Source: Diplonema papillatum (taxonomy: Eukaryota; Euglenozoa; Diplonemea; Diplonemida; Diplonemidae). Taken from it: a stretch of 64,000 nt of DNA. Each line of letters starts with the position of its first letter. Positions within the stretch are counted from its first letter, which is position 1. This document shows positions 51,995 through 64,000 of this stretch, piece after piece. The stretch lies in NCBI GenBank assembly GCA_030068145.1, contig JAPJBO010000067.1:248001-312000 (forward strand), in the 5' to 3' direction. The position numbers and the translations under genes were made by a program. A model generated the notes under the pieces. The model did not search any database. It saw only the letters and a list, made by a program, of their open reading frames with translations, and had not been told where the DNA came from.

Positions 51995-52190
51995 AATGGC
52001 TGAGTGCACACCTGTTGTATATAAGGCTTCGTGGGGGCCTGGTCAACCACCTCATCACAATAGGCGCAAACTTTCTCGACAGTGATTGGACAGTCGGAAT
52101 TCCGGGGGCGGGTCTCCATGAAGAAGAGAAAGTAGCAAGACCTGCCCCCTGCGCCTGCTGTCTCCGGCTGCTTCGGCAGACTACTATTGC
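51995..52190 (+). repeat. Dispersed repeat J, copy 2
   Basis: Reverse complement of most of 25085-25310: GGGGGCCTGGTCAACCAC, a GAAGAAGAGAAAGTAG block and AGACCTGCCCCCTGCGCC. Confidence 0.5.
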
Positions 52191-52647
52191 AGTACGACAC
52201 ATACTGCTATTGCAGTTTACTGAGGGAACTGGAGCAAGACGCATGGCTAGCGAGCACGACCACCTCGAATCGATACCAGAAGAATTCGGGGTGGGGCTGG
52301 CTTCGACGACTAGTAAATCCCGGTAAATGGTAGCACTCCTGAACAAGCCTGAACCAACAGGATCAAAGAATGTCAGTCACACCTTCCCGATTCTTTTTTG
52401 CTTACCTCTTTTTCTGTAAGCACACAACCGGCAGTAGAAACCCGCGAGGGGCCTTACTTTCCTCTTTTTTGTAAGGCATACGGACACCCCCAACGCGAAG
52501 AAACCTGCAACACACCTCCCTTCTTCCTACTTAGTTCCTTTTTCCGCAAAGCAGAAAGCACCCTACACAACACACGAGGAGCCCCGACGAGCCTCCAGGC
52601 AAAAACCCGTTTTCACACCTCTTTCTCCTTTTGTCGCTCATGTCGAG

Positions 52648-54546
52648 ATGAGGGACCTGAAGACGGGCGCTGCGTGGCGCGATTTGGGGTGTGGCCAGCG
52701 CGCGGCCGATGTGGCGCGTGATCTGCAGGTGGAGTACGTTCTGCCGGGTCATCAGTTCGGACCTGGTTGTGCGTGCTCGTTGGAGAGCAGGTTTGCGCCC
52801 CTGAGAGAGTGGCTGTTTGTCGCCGAGTCGCTCGAAGGGTGGCGCAGTCGGCCGCAGTTCAAGGCGCTTGGGGAGTTGCTGCTGCGCGAGCTGCGCATAG
52901 AGTTCTTGTGTGCGCAGGGGGGGTTCTCGCGCGAAGAGTTCCGGATGCACATGCAGCTGGAGAGCGAGGACCCCCTGGACAGAGCGGTGGCCAAGCTGTG
53001 GCTAGAACGCCGGGGATTCGACGGCGGATGTTCCTCTGGTACCGGAGGCGGTGTTCGCGGACGGAAGAGGCGCATTCCCCCCGCGGTCCGACGCCGGCGC
53101 AAGCGCGATCAGCGCCAGTCGATGCCGCCGACTACCGTCTCACCTCCCCAGTCATCCGACGGCCCGTTGCCCCGCTCCCACGTCCGCTACCACGACCCCC
53201 ACGCCGCCCCGGTGCAGGCGCGGTGTGCCCGGCTGGTGCCCCTCTTGCCCGCTCGGTGCACCGCCCCGAGGGGAGATGCGTCGGGAGACGACACGCTGCA
53301 GCTTCCCCCCCAATCAATCGGCAATCCCCCACATTCAATCAACTTTGCGGGAGTGTCTCTCGTTGGACACCATCCGGGCACCGCCCGGTCGCCTGACTCC
53401 CGTGAATCCCATTCTTCCCCGATTGCAGGGGAACCCCCTGCGCAGCGACTCGGTGCGGCTTCAGACCCGCAGAGTGACGCAGCGCGTGACCCCGCAGGCG
53501 CGACGACTTGCGGTTACGCAGCGCATGACATCGGCCACGGCGGCGGTGTCGGGTTGGGCAGCACATGCCCTGATGCGCAGCGACTCGGTCCGGTAGAAGG
53601 TTCCCTGGTGGGACACGACGTGGCGTGCTCAGGCGGCGCGCTACGACCCGGTCCGGTTGAGGTTTTTGGGGAGGCGACATGTTTCGCGACAGGTGAATGG
53701 GAACCTGCCCTTGGGATGGCTCCCGGGGCGGTTAGCGGGTTTGACCCGTCATGTTTTACAGGATTCGCTCCGTCTGGTTTGAATCAAACCATTGTTCCAT
53801 TTCTGTATCCTTGGGGTTCTCCGCAAGGACCGTTTTTCATGGGTGGTTCTTCACCTCCAGGGTGGTTACCACCAGTTGGTACCGCGTTTTCGCGGTCTCT
53901 TCCTCAGCCTGGCGTTGTAGGGGGATCAGCTGCACCAGGTGGACCTGAAAGCTCCGGTGCAACGGCGCCTGTGCACCACATCTCGGGAGTCTCGGCTCCG
54001 CAGGGATTGTTTCGCCCGTTGGTGCCGGAGTTTAGGGTGGCTGACCTGCTGCCTCCTGACGAATTGCCTCCCCCTCTCGACGTGGCAAGTTCCGGTTTTA
54101 CAGCTCTACCTCCCCATGTAGGTGCCCTGGCTCCGCTGAGTGATATTGTGGGCCGGCGGGTCCGCAGTTTCACAAGACGTGCCCACAACACGCGTCTGCC
54201 GTTGTCTCCGTCCGAGAGGGAGGCCCCCCTCCATGTGGCGGAAGTGCCCGCCATGGACACAGAGTCGCTACGGGAGAGGATGAAGCCTGACGTTCGCGTT
54301 AGGTTTGACTCGGTTTGGAGCGCCACGTTTTCCCCCGTTCGGGATCAGAATGAAAGCACACCCGGGGGCGGACAGAGGAGTCACCTTTTGAACGCCCACG
54401 CTTCTGAACTCGTCAGATTGGGCATTGCGTCACCGTCCGACACGCCGGGCACTTTCCGCAATGTGCCATTCACGGTGGTGGAGGACAAGGCAGGTCGCCT
54501 GCGCCAGCGTTTCATCCTCTGGACGCAGGAGGCAATGACTTGCTGA
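52648..54546 (+). CDS. R1 gag-like protein fused to start of reverse transcriptase
   Basis: 632-codon frame. The first 150 residues are a compact charged domain (QVEYVLPGHQFGPGCACSLE, RSRPQFKALGELLLRELRIE) ending in a very basic patch (GRKRRIPPAVRRRRKRDQR), as expected of a nucleic-acid-binding gag. A long Pro/Gly/Ser linker follows (about 155-530). The last 100 residues (PLHVAEVPAMDTESLRERMK, VPFTVVEDKAGRLRQRFILW) match the RT N-terminal region of element R2. The frame then terminates prematurely at TGC TGA, where R2 continues into RT, so a single-base indel around 54530 is inferred. A programmed frameshift is possible but no slippery heptamer is obvious. Confidence 0.65.
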   Translation: MRDLKTGAAWRDLGCGQRAADVARDLQVEYVLPGHQFGPGCACSLESRFAPLREWLFVAESLEGWRSRPQFKALGELLLRELRIEFLCAQGGFSREEFRMHMQLESEDPLDRAVAKLWLERRGFDGGCSSGTGGGVRGRKRRIPPAVRRRRKRDQRQSMPPTTVSPPQSSDGPLPRSHVRYHDPHAAPVQARCARLVPLLPARCTAPRGDASGDDTLQLPPQSIGNPPHSINFAGVSLVGHHPGTARSPDSRESHSSPIAGEPPAQRLGAASDPQSDAARDPAGATTCGYAAHDIGHGGGVGLGSTCPDAQRLGPVEGSLVGHDVACSGGALRPGPVEVFGEATCFATGEWEPALGMAPGAVSGFDPSCFTGFAPSGLNQTIVPFLYPWGSPQGPFFMGGSSPPGWLPPVGTAFSRSLPQPGVVGGSAAPGGPESSGATAPVHHISGVSAPQGLFRPLVPEFRVADLLPPDELPPPLDVASSGFTALPPHVGALAPLSDIVGRRVRSFTRRAHNTRLPLSPSEREAPLHVAEVPAMDTESLRERMKPDVRVRFDSVWSATFSPVRDQNESTPGGGQRSHLLNAHASELVRLGIASPSDTPGTFRNVPFTVVEDKAGRLRQRFILWTQEAMTC

Positions 54547-55803
54547 ACCGCCAGGGCTACGTGGCCCAGGTACCGCTGGGCCACGTTTCGGAGTACCTCG
54601 ATGTCGTGGAGTCCGAATGCGCCACAACGCGCGATTTGCGTTGTGGCTTCTATCAGATTGAAGTCCCGGAGGATGCACGAAAAAACTTCGGTTTCCTCGA
54701 TGAGCATGGATACGCCTACGTTCTGAATAGGCTGCCCATGGGACACTCGTGTGCACCAGAGTTGATGCACACTCTGACAGCCGTATTGGCTGGCCACCCA
54801 GATTTCGCCGCCGCCGAATTTGCGGCCGACGGAGTAACAGTCCACGCCTGGGTGGACAACATTCGTCTTTGTGGGTCCCGTGCCGCAGTGCTCTGCCAGA
54901 CCGAGGAACTTGATCGGCTGGCCGCACGGGTCCATGCTTCTTGGAAGCCCGAGGATAGCAACGACGCTTCCTCGGGCTATGATTTTATAGGGGTCACTTT
55001 TGACCACGGTCGGAAGACCGTCTCTCCGGCGGCTCGCCTGATCGAAAAGATCCGGGCCGTCGATCTGTCTAGCCCCACCGCCGGCGATTTAGAATCGCTC
55101 GGCGGTCGTCTGCTCCATGCGAGCGCAGTCGTGAATGCGTTCCCCGGCTCGTTCTGGTTCGCCGTCAAGTTCTTGCGACGGATAACGAACAGCCTCAACA
55201 AGGGAACCCGCACGCAATCAGAGACTGTGCTTGTGCCGGCCTCCATACGGAGAGATTTGCGATCATGGATCGATTCTGTCGATGTGAACAGAAAGTTCAC
55301 ACGTCCGTCCACGAACCGCCCGTACGCGGTCTACGTGGACGCTTCCTTGCTGGGGTGCTGTCCTGGTCGACCGGCAGACAGCAGAACTGACTGTGTTGGG
55401 TGGCACGTGGACCGAGCAGGAAACTCGGCACCACATAAACACCCTTGAAGCACTGGCTCTGAAGAGAGCCGTAGATGCGCTACCCCCGTCAGTGGCAGGG
55501 AGCGCGGTCGACATCCATGTCGACAACACGACCGTGGTCGGGGTGGCGCGGAAGAAAAACTGCATGCTCAACAAGGCGTTGAATGACGCAGTTGTGCACG
55601 CGTTGACCCGACTACGCGATTTGAAATGTTCCTGGTCCATCTCGTGGATCAGCACGAAGGAAAACCCGGCCGATGTCCCTTCAAGAGTTGCCCTTGCCGC
55701 TGACGCCTCGGAAGAGGATCGACAGCGACTTTTACTTGCGGTGAGGGCATTCTTTACTCGCGAGGGGGCAGGTGGCGTGACGTCGTCCCAGCGGCGATCA
55801 TAG
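54547..55803 (+). pseudogene. R1 reverse transcriptase and RNase H, frame-broken
   Basis: Continues in a new register from 54540. RT motifs: TRDLRCGFYQIEVPEDARKN (motif A region), LNRLPMGHSCAPELMHTL (motif B) and VHAWVDNIRLCG, where the usual YxDD box is W-V-D-N. The thumb and connection match R2 (LESLGGRLLHASAVVNAFPG). At VDASLLG near 55350 about four bases are missing compared with R2 and the register changes again; RNase H then continues (INTLEALALKRAV, VDIHVDNTTVV, ISTKENPADVPSR) with D, E, D and D catalytic acids visible. Closes at TAG 55803. Confidence 0.75.
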
Positions 55804-55970
55804 CTTGCCTCATGGTCGGTGTTCTTCCCCTTCGTTTGTTTGTAAGTATCCGCTTTGGTTTCACCCTTTGTTTTCAGATGGAGATGCACGAGCCGACCGG
55901 AGGAAGGGGTCAGCACAAGCCCCAGGTAGCCAAGCCAGTGCGAGAGGCCAGAAGACGCCAGCTCCAATTC

Positions 55971-56575
<605 letters not shown>

Positions 56576-56585
56576 GAAGAAAACC

Positions 56586-57626
56586 ATGCCCGTCTTTTCA
56601 AAGCAGTCAGCGACTGGTTACCAGAATTTCGCTGTCCCGGTCGATGTACGCGATGCATTCGAGGAGACCATTGGGCCGACCCTTCCGCGACGGAACATCC
56701 GTCTTTCAGAGGTAGAAGGCTGGGCTATCTTCTTCTTTGGGACCACTCCGGGGGAGGATAGGGCCCATGCACATAAGATTATGTGTGATCTGCTGGAGTA
56801 CAATGCAGGTTCACCTGGTGCCGGACTTGTTGGAGCTTGGGAAGGCTGGAAACTGGCGGCTACATTGGCAGAGGCCGCGACGGTCAACCCGCAGCTGTTC
56901 CGCCGGGTCGTGAAGGGGGCGGGGCTCTGGAAGGAGGATGCTCCAGAGTTGCCCACAGTAGCTGGGACGAGGGCACGGGTGGCTGTCGTTGCACCGTCGG
57001 AGCCCAGCGATGCCTATGTTCCCGAGGCGCTTCCTGAACCGACGACACCACCTGGGGGAGAAGAGCATCTTCAGGGAGCGGAAGTAGCAGACCTGAAGGC
57101 GGAGCTAAGGGCGCTGACCCAGGTCGTCATGTCGTTGGCTGGACGAACCCCTCCGGATGAGAAGGCTGCACGACCGACAAGGTTCCCAGTCGAGGAGACC
57201 GATGTGACGAAGTGGAGCGACGCTCTGGAAAAGGACCCCGAGGGGCTCGCCCTTGCTTTGGAAGTACGGTACGTGGCTGGTCGTAAGCATCTGTCGGGCG
57301 GGGAGCAGCTTGAAAGCGCATTCTCGGCGCTCAAGTGCTGGCTTCTCGCCTCGGCCCAGTTTGAGAACTGGATCGAATGCGCGGAGCAGGTTCGCCTCGG
57401 TCAGGAGCTCCTGATGCAACTCCGCGTCCAATTAAAGTTTGTGGAAGAGGGTGCGCCACGTCGGGAGCTGTTGGACCGGATGCGGCAGCGCGACGGCGAT
57501 GAGCTCGAGCGGGCGACGGCAGGATGGAAGAGGGACGCGCACCGGACGGAGAAGAAGAAGTTCGGTTTCAAACCGAGGGGGAAGGCCGGATGGAAACAGG
57601 GAAACGTCAAGGCCGGGGAAAAATGA
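56586..57626 (+). CDS. R2 gag-like protein
   Basis: 346 residues from ATG (AAAACCATGCCC). N-terminal half folded in character (AVPVDVRDAFEETIGPTLPR, LSEVEGWAIFFFGTTPGEDR, GWKLAATLAEAATVNPQLFR), a Pro/Glu-rich middle, then a second helical domain (WSDALEKDPEGLALALEVRY, QLESAFSALKCWLLASAQFE) and a basic C-terminus (TEKKKFGFKPRGKAGWKQGN) suited to RNA binding. No zinc knuckle. It is the first gene after A1, the usual gag position; assigned by position and composition, not by sequence family. The frame is open upstream through the (TAC)n run, but that part is a poly-Leu artefact. Confidence 0.7.
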   Translation: MPVFSKQSATGYQNFAVPVDVRDAFEETIGPTLPRRNIRLSEVEGWAIFFFGTTPGEDRAHAHKIMCDLLEYNAGSPGAGLVGAWEGWKLAATLAEAATVNPQLFRRVVKGAGLWKEDAPELPTVAGTRARVAVVAPSEPSDAYVPEALPEPTTPPGGEEHLQGAEVADLKAELRALTQVVMSLAGRTPPDEKAARPTRFPVEETDVTKWSDALEKDPEGLALALEVRYVAGRKHLSGGEQLESAFSALKCWLLASAQFENWIECAEQVRLGQELLMQLRVQLKFVEEGAPRRELLDRMRQRDGDELERATAGWKRDAHRTEKKKFGFKPRGKAGWKQGNVKAGEK

Positions 57627-57830
57627 CTGGCGACTCCCCACCTAGGCCTAGACCTGCCAGTTACAAAGCAGAGGTCTCCTCTACCTACAAAGTTCGTTCG
57701 TCGTCCCCTCCCGGCCCGTTACGAGTTCTCTCTCCGGAAGTCTGTCCCGTCTCACCGTCCGGTTGTCGACACTGTGAATCCCTCGCTTTGCTCACCCAAG
57801 CCGTCCACCGGCTCCTCGGAGACCGTCGTG

Positions 57831-58802
57831 ATGCAGCAACAACCACCGACGAATGTGGGGCGCGCGGTACTGCGATTGCTGACGAGCGGAGTTTCTGGTC
57901 GCACCGGCCATACGACGGAAGTCCGGGTGCCGCGTATGGACGCGGAGGCGCGGTTGGTGGCTCTGATGCAGCAGATGTGGGCGCATTCTACCCTACAGGA
58001 CCGCCGACGGCTGTGGCGCCGACTCTGTGCATGGACGTCGCAGCAGCGGCTCCAACTCAATGCGGACACTGCGTGCCTGTTTGTTGCAGCGACGGGCGTT
58101 CGTTTACAGGGCCTCCTGGGGTACGCGAAGGCGCTTTCGGCGACATTTGCAGCATTGGGCTTGGACAACCAGCCGTTGCGGATGATGGCTTCAGCGCTGC
58201 GCAACTCTGGGGCGGCGGTGCCACAGGCTCAGGCAGTACCCGTGGACAGAGCGACACTCGTTCAGTGGGCGTTAGCACAGGCTCCGGCGGTGAAGATGTG
58301 CGCGTTACTGGCATGGAAGACGGCGTCGAGATGGGCCGAGGTGGCTGCCTTGTCGTCGACGCAGTTCCTGTTGGTCACACCGGAGGAGATTGTGGTCGAC
58401 TGGGAGCAGACCCCCAAGGGCCGTCGACGGAACCCGTTCAAGCCGTCGAGGTTTGCCGTGATTGTGGGCCTGCTGACGTCCGAACTGGCCGAGATGTTTC
58501 GGACGAGTGCACCATTCGACAGGCTGTGTCTGCTCACAACGACAGGTCTGGATGCGATGTGGGCGCGGACACCCGAAATGCAACGCTACTCGGCGCACTC
58601 CATCAAGAGGGGTGCAGTAACGCATCTGTTCGGCCTGATCGCGACGGGCGCGCCGATCCCGCTACATCTCGTCGACAGACTGGCAAAACACGAGGAACCA
58701 GGAGGGTTGGAAGCGATCTCGGAAACGACAATTCGCTACGGCGGCGATCCACTGGCCCTCGCCCGGGTCCTCGAAACTGCGAAAGTGACGAGCCATCTTT
58801 GA
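57831..58802 (+). CDS. R2 tyrosine recombinase
   Basis: 323 residues from the ATG at 57831 (the frame is open somewhat further upstream). Tyrosine recombinases cut and rejoin the element's circular DNA with host DNA. Motifs visible: core-binding helices (LQDRRRLWRRLCAWTSQQRL), catalytic Arg in WKTASRWAEVAALSSTQF, a beta-hairpin Lys region (WEQTPKGRRRNPFKPSRF), HSIKRGAVTHLF as the His-x-x-(K/R) box, LVDRLAKHE for the third His, and the nucleophile Tyr in TTIRYGGDP, followed by a short C-terminal tail. HSIKRGA and the TTIRY end recall DIRS-order and related retroelement recombinases. It lies between gag and RT; in many Ngaro-type elements it follows RT-RNase H, so the order is notable. Confidence 0.82.
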   Translation: MQQQPPTNVGRAVLRLLTSGVSGRTGHTTEVRVPRMDAEARLVALMQQMWAHSTLQDRRRLWRRLCAWTSQQRLQLNADTACLFVAATGVRLQGLLGYAKALSATFAALGLDNQPLRMMASALRNSGAAVPQAQAVPVDRATLVQWALAQAPAVKMCALLAWKTASRWAEVAALSSTQFLLVTPEEIVVDWEQTPKGRRRNPFKPSRFAVIVGLLTSELAEMFRTSAPFDRLCLLTTTGLDAMWARTPEMQRYSAHSIKRGAVTHLFGLIATGAPIPLHLVDRLAKHEEPGGLEAISETTIRYGGDPLALARVLETAKVTSHL

Positions 58803-60280
58803 GTCGCCAACTTCGGTCGGATCCAGCATTCAGAACCCTGCAGCCGCACTCTGTGACACGTCGTGGCGGGTCTACTCGGCTGCCTCGCACGCCAACAGAG
58901 CGCCAATCCCCACTGCATGTTGCCTCCGTCAAGCCGATGGACGTTGACAAACTGCGCGCCCGCATGACTGACAGCGTTCGCGTTCGATTCGACGACACGT
59001 GGCAGAAGACGTTTTACCCGGACGTCAACAGCGTTTTGCCGTCGCTCGGATCCCCGTCAAGATTGGAAGTTGGTCACGCGAAGCAGTTGGAGGTGCACGG
59101 CATAGCTGCAAGGACACTAGGCCCAGGTCCTTGGTCGTCGGTACCCTTCACGGTCCTCGAGGAGAAGGACGGATCCCTTCGGCAACGGTTCATTTTATGG
59201 ACCCTCGACGGCAACCGTGCAGCCGAAGCAGCCGGATATGAAGCATCCGTGCCATTGGCCCACGTATCCTGTTACCTGGGTGCTGTACACGAGGAGTGCG
59301 GGTCTACACGCGACTTCCGGACCGGGTTCTACGCGATAGAGATTCCGAAGGCTGTTCGGCACTTGTTTCGATTTGCAGCGGATGATGGCAGCTGGTGGGA
59401 GCTGAACCGCTTGCCTATGGGCCATACATGTGCGCCCGAACTCATGCACACACTGGCGGCTGTGTCGGCAGGGCACCCAGACTTCGTGTTGCCGGAATTC
59501 GTGGAGGGTGATGTTGTTGTCCACGTGTGGGTCGACAACATCCGCTACGCCGGCTCGAAGCGGAATGTTCTTGCGGCGACAGAGCGGCTGGACAAGACGG
59601 CACTCGACTGCTCGCTGACGTGGAAGGGCGTCGATTCCCGGACAGCTTCGCGACGCTATGAGTTCATCGGGGTCGACTGGAGACACGATGTTTCACACGT
59701 CTCGCTGAGCAGCAAGCTCCGCAAGAAGCTGGTGACGACGCGATACGAGCTTCGTTCTTCATCGCTTTCGGCGGCAGACATTGAGACACTGGGAGGCAGA
59801 CTCCTCCATGCTTCTGCAATTGCCGGTATTTTCCCCGGATCTTTCTGGTTTGCGCTGAAGTTCATGCGCAGAGTCACGAACTCGTTGAATCGAGGAAAGA
59901 GGTTGCCGTCCGAGCCAGTCCTCCTGTCTTCGTGTATTCGCTCCTCCCTACAGGGTTGGATAGATGCGGTCATGAAACCGCGGGCAATGCCGAAGGTTCT
60001 TCCTTCACCGTCGATGACAGTGTTCGTTGACGCAAGTAAAAAAGGATGGGGCGGTGTCCTAGTGGACTCTCATACAGCGGAGGTCACTATTTTGGGCGCG
60101 CCCTGGTCAATCGAGGACTCAGGACTGCATATAAATGTCCTAGAAGCGATGGCATTTGAACGTGCAATAAGGTCGATTCCGGAAACCTTTGCAGGGGGGC
60201 GAATTGATGTTGTTGTTGGTGGTCGTTGGTACGTCCTCCAAGACCATTCTCTTCATCCCGTTCGCAAGTATGTAAGTTGA
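58803..60280 (+). CDS. R2 reverse transcriptase-RNase H, 3'-truncated
   Basis: RT-RH region of a frame open from 57524; the first in-frame ATG after the recombinase stop is at 58937. RT region: SVPFTVLEEKDGSLRQRFIL, STRDFRTGFYAIEIPKAVRH (motif A area), LNRLPMGHTCAPELMHTLAA (motif B), VHVWVDNIRYAG in place of the YxDD box, YEFIGVDW, then LGGRLLHASAIAGIFPGSFW. RNase H begins VFVDASKKGWGGVLVDS and INVLEAMAFERAI, with first Asp and Glu present, but stops at RIDVVV where the B1 repeat begins; the third and fourth acids seen in R1 are lost. Start uncertain: the recombinase stop overlaps this frame, so reinitiation or frameshifting is possible. Confidence 0.8.
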
Positions 60281-60429
60281 TAGGTTGACATGGTTTCACA
60301 TTCCCTTTTCTTTGACTTGTTTTGAGGATAAACGTGCAAATGAGTAGGTTGAAATGGATTAGCTTGCCGATTCGAAGCAAGAACCCCAGACGCATCGAGC
60401 AGATAGACAAGGAGAGACCGTGCCAATTC
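60216..60429 (+). repeat. R2 split direct repeat B1
   Basis: TTGGTGGTCGTTGGTACGTC to GAGACCGTGCCAATTCC; joined without spacer to A2. B2 differs by GATTCAAAGC for GATTCGAAGC. Confidence 0.9.
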
Positions 60430-60539
60430 CTGCAGTTTGCTGAGGGAACTGGCACAACGAACTGTCAACATTGCTCGCAACCAACTTCAGTCCACAACAT
60501 TAGCAGGGTACAAAGTGAGTTGCAAAGGAATAACATTTT
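60430..60539 (+). repeat. R2 split direct repeat A2
   Basis: Identical to A1. At this B1/A2 joint there is no (TAC)n, unlike every other B/A joint in the window. Confidence 0.9.
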
Positions 60540-60580
60540 CCCGCCCTCCCTTGCCCCCGGGTGGATGGAAGGTGATCGTC

Positions 60581-64000
<3,420 letters not shown>

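Noticed and set aside
52767-53596. Other-register + frames of 181-209 codons in R1, tested as a hidden recombinase
   Set aside because: None contains the Arg, His-x-x-Arg and Tyr boxes seen in R2.

Overview
This is nuclear DNA from a microbial eukaryote. The evidence is GT-AG introns, signal-peptide exons, a radial-spoke head protein (so the organism builds a motile 9+2 flagellum), a CaMK-type protein kinase, a 5S rRNA-derived sequence, many dispersed repeat families and tyrosine-recombinase retroelements. Genes are sparse and GC-rich in third codon positions, set in a less GC-rich, repeat-laden background. All ten confident coding units lie on the + strand. This one-way layout, the large repeat load and the flagellar gene suggest an algal or alveolate-type flagellate, but I cannot fix the lineage; no spliced-leader sequence was recognised.

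Layout. 1-8 kb: no confident gene, only dispersed repeats, small inverted-repeat (MITE-like) elements and a 93-bp tandem array. 7.8-11.4 kb: an intact intronless iron-sulfur L-serine dehydratase gene between a 5' pseudogene fragment and a 3' pseudogene fragment of itself. 11.4-14.4 kb: a hairpin and a 740-bp transposon with a target-site duplication. 14.5-16.2 kb: radial spoke head protein (RSP4/6 family). 16.5 kb: deleted 5S rRNA copy. 18-19 kb: seven copies of a 148-bp satellite. 20.1-21.9 kb: protein kinase. 26.4-31.7 kb: a five-exon SR-like gene that I assembled by hand, with all introns in phase 0 and repeat-filled. 33.8-36.7 kb and 41.6-44.3 kb: two paralogous three-exon genes for type I membrane proteins with a Cys-rich ectodomain and an ATG27/mannose-6-phosphate-receptor-like membrane tail. 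44.4-46.0 kb: a 1.6-kb palindrome. 48.9-49.6 kb: ALKBH6-like dioxygenase. 51.1-51.8 kb: unrecognised gene with a broken copy upstream.

52.2-64 kb is a retroelement domain. A decayed reverse transcriptase/RNase H element is joined through a (TAC)n tract to a second element encoding a gag-like protein, a tyrosine recombinase and RT-RNase H. The second element carries split direct repeats in the order A1-ORFs-B1-A2-B2, the signature of PAT/Ngaro-type DIRS-order elements. It is followed by a tandem series of about 285-bp solo terminal units, each separated by long (TAC)n arrays up to 829 bp.

Two general patterns run through the window. First, splice donors of the hand-built genes are nearly all GTATGY-like. 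Second, a small dispersed module (CCGGAGAC...CCGGAT...CTCTAAAAA) lies on the + strand only in every copy I found, including upstream of at least four of the genes.
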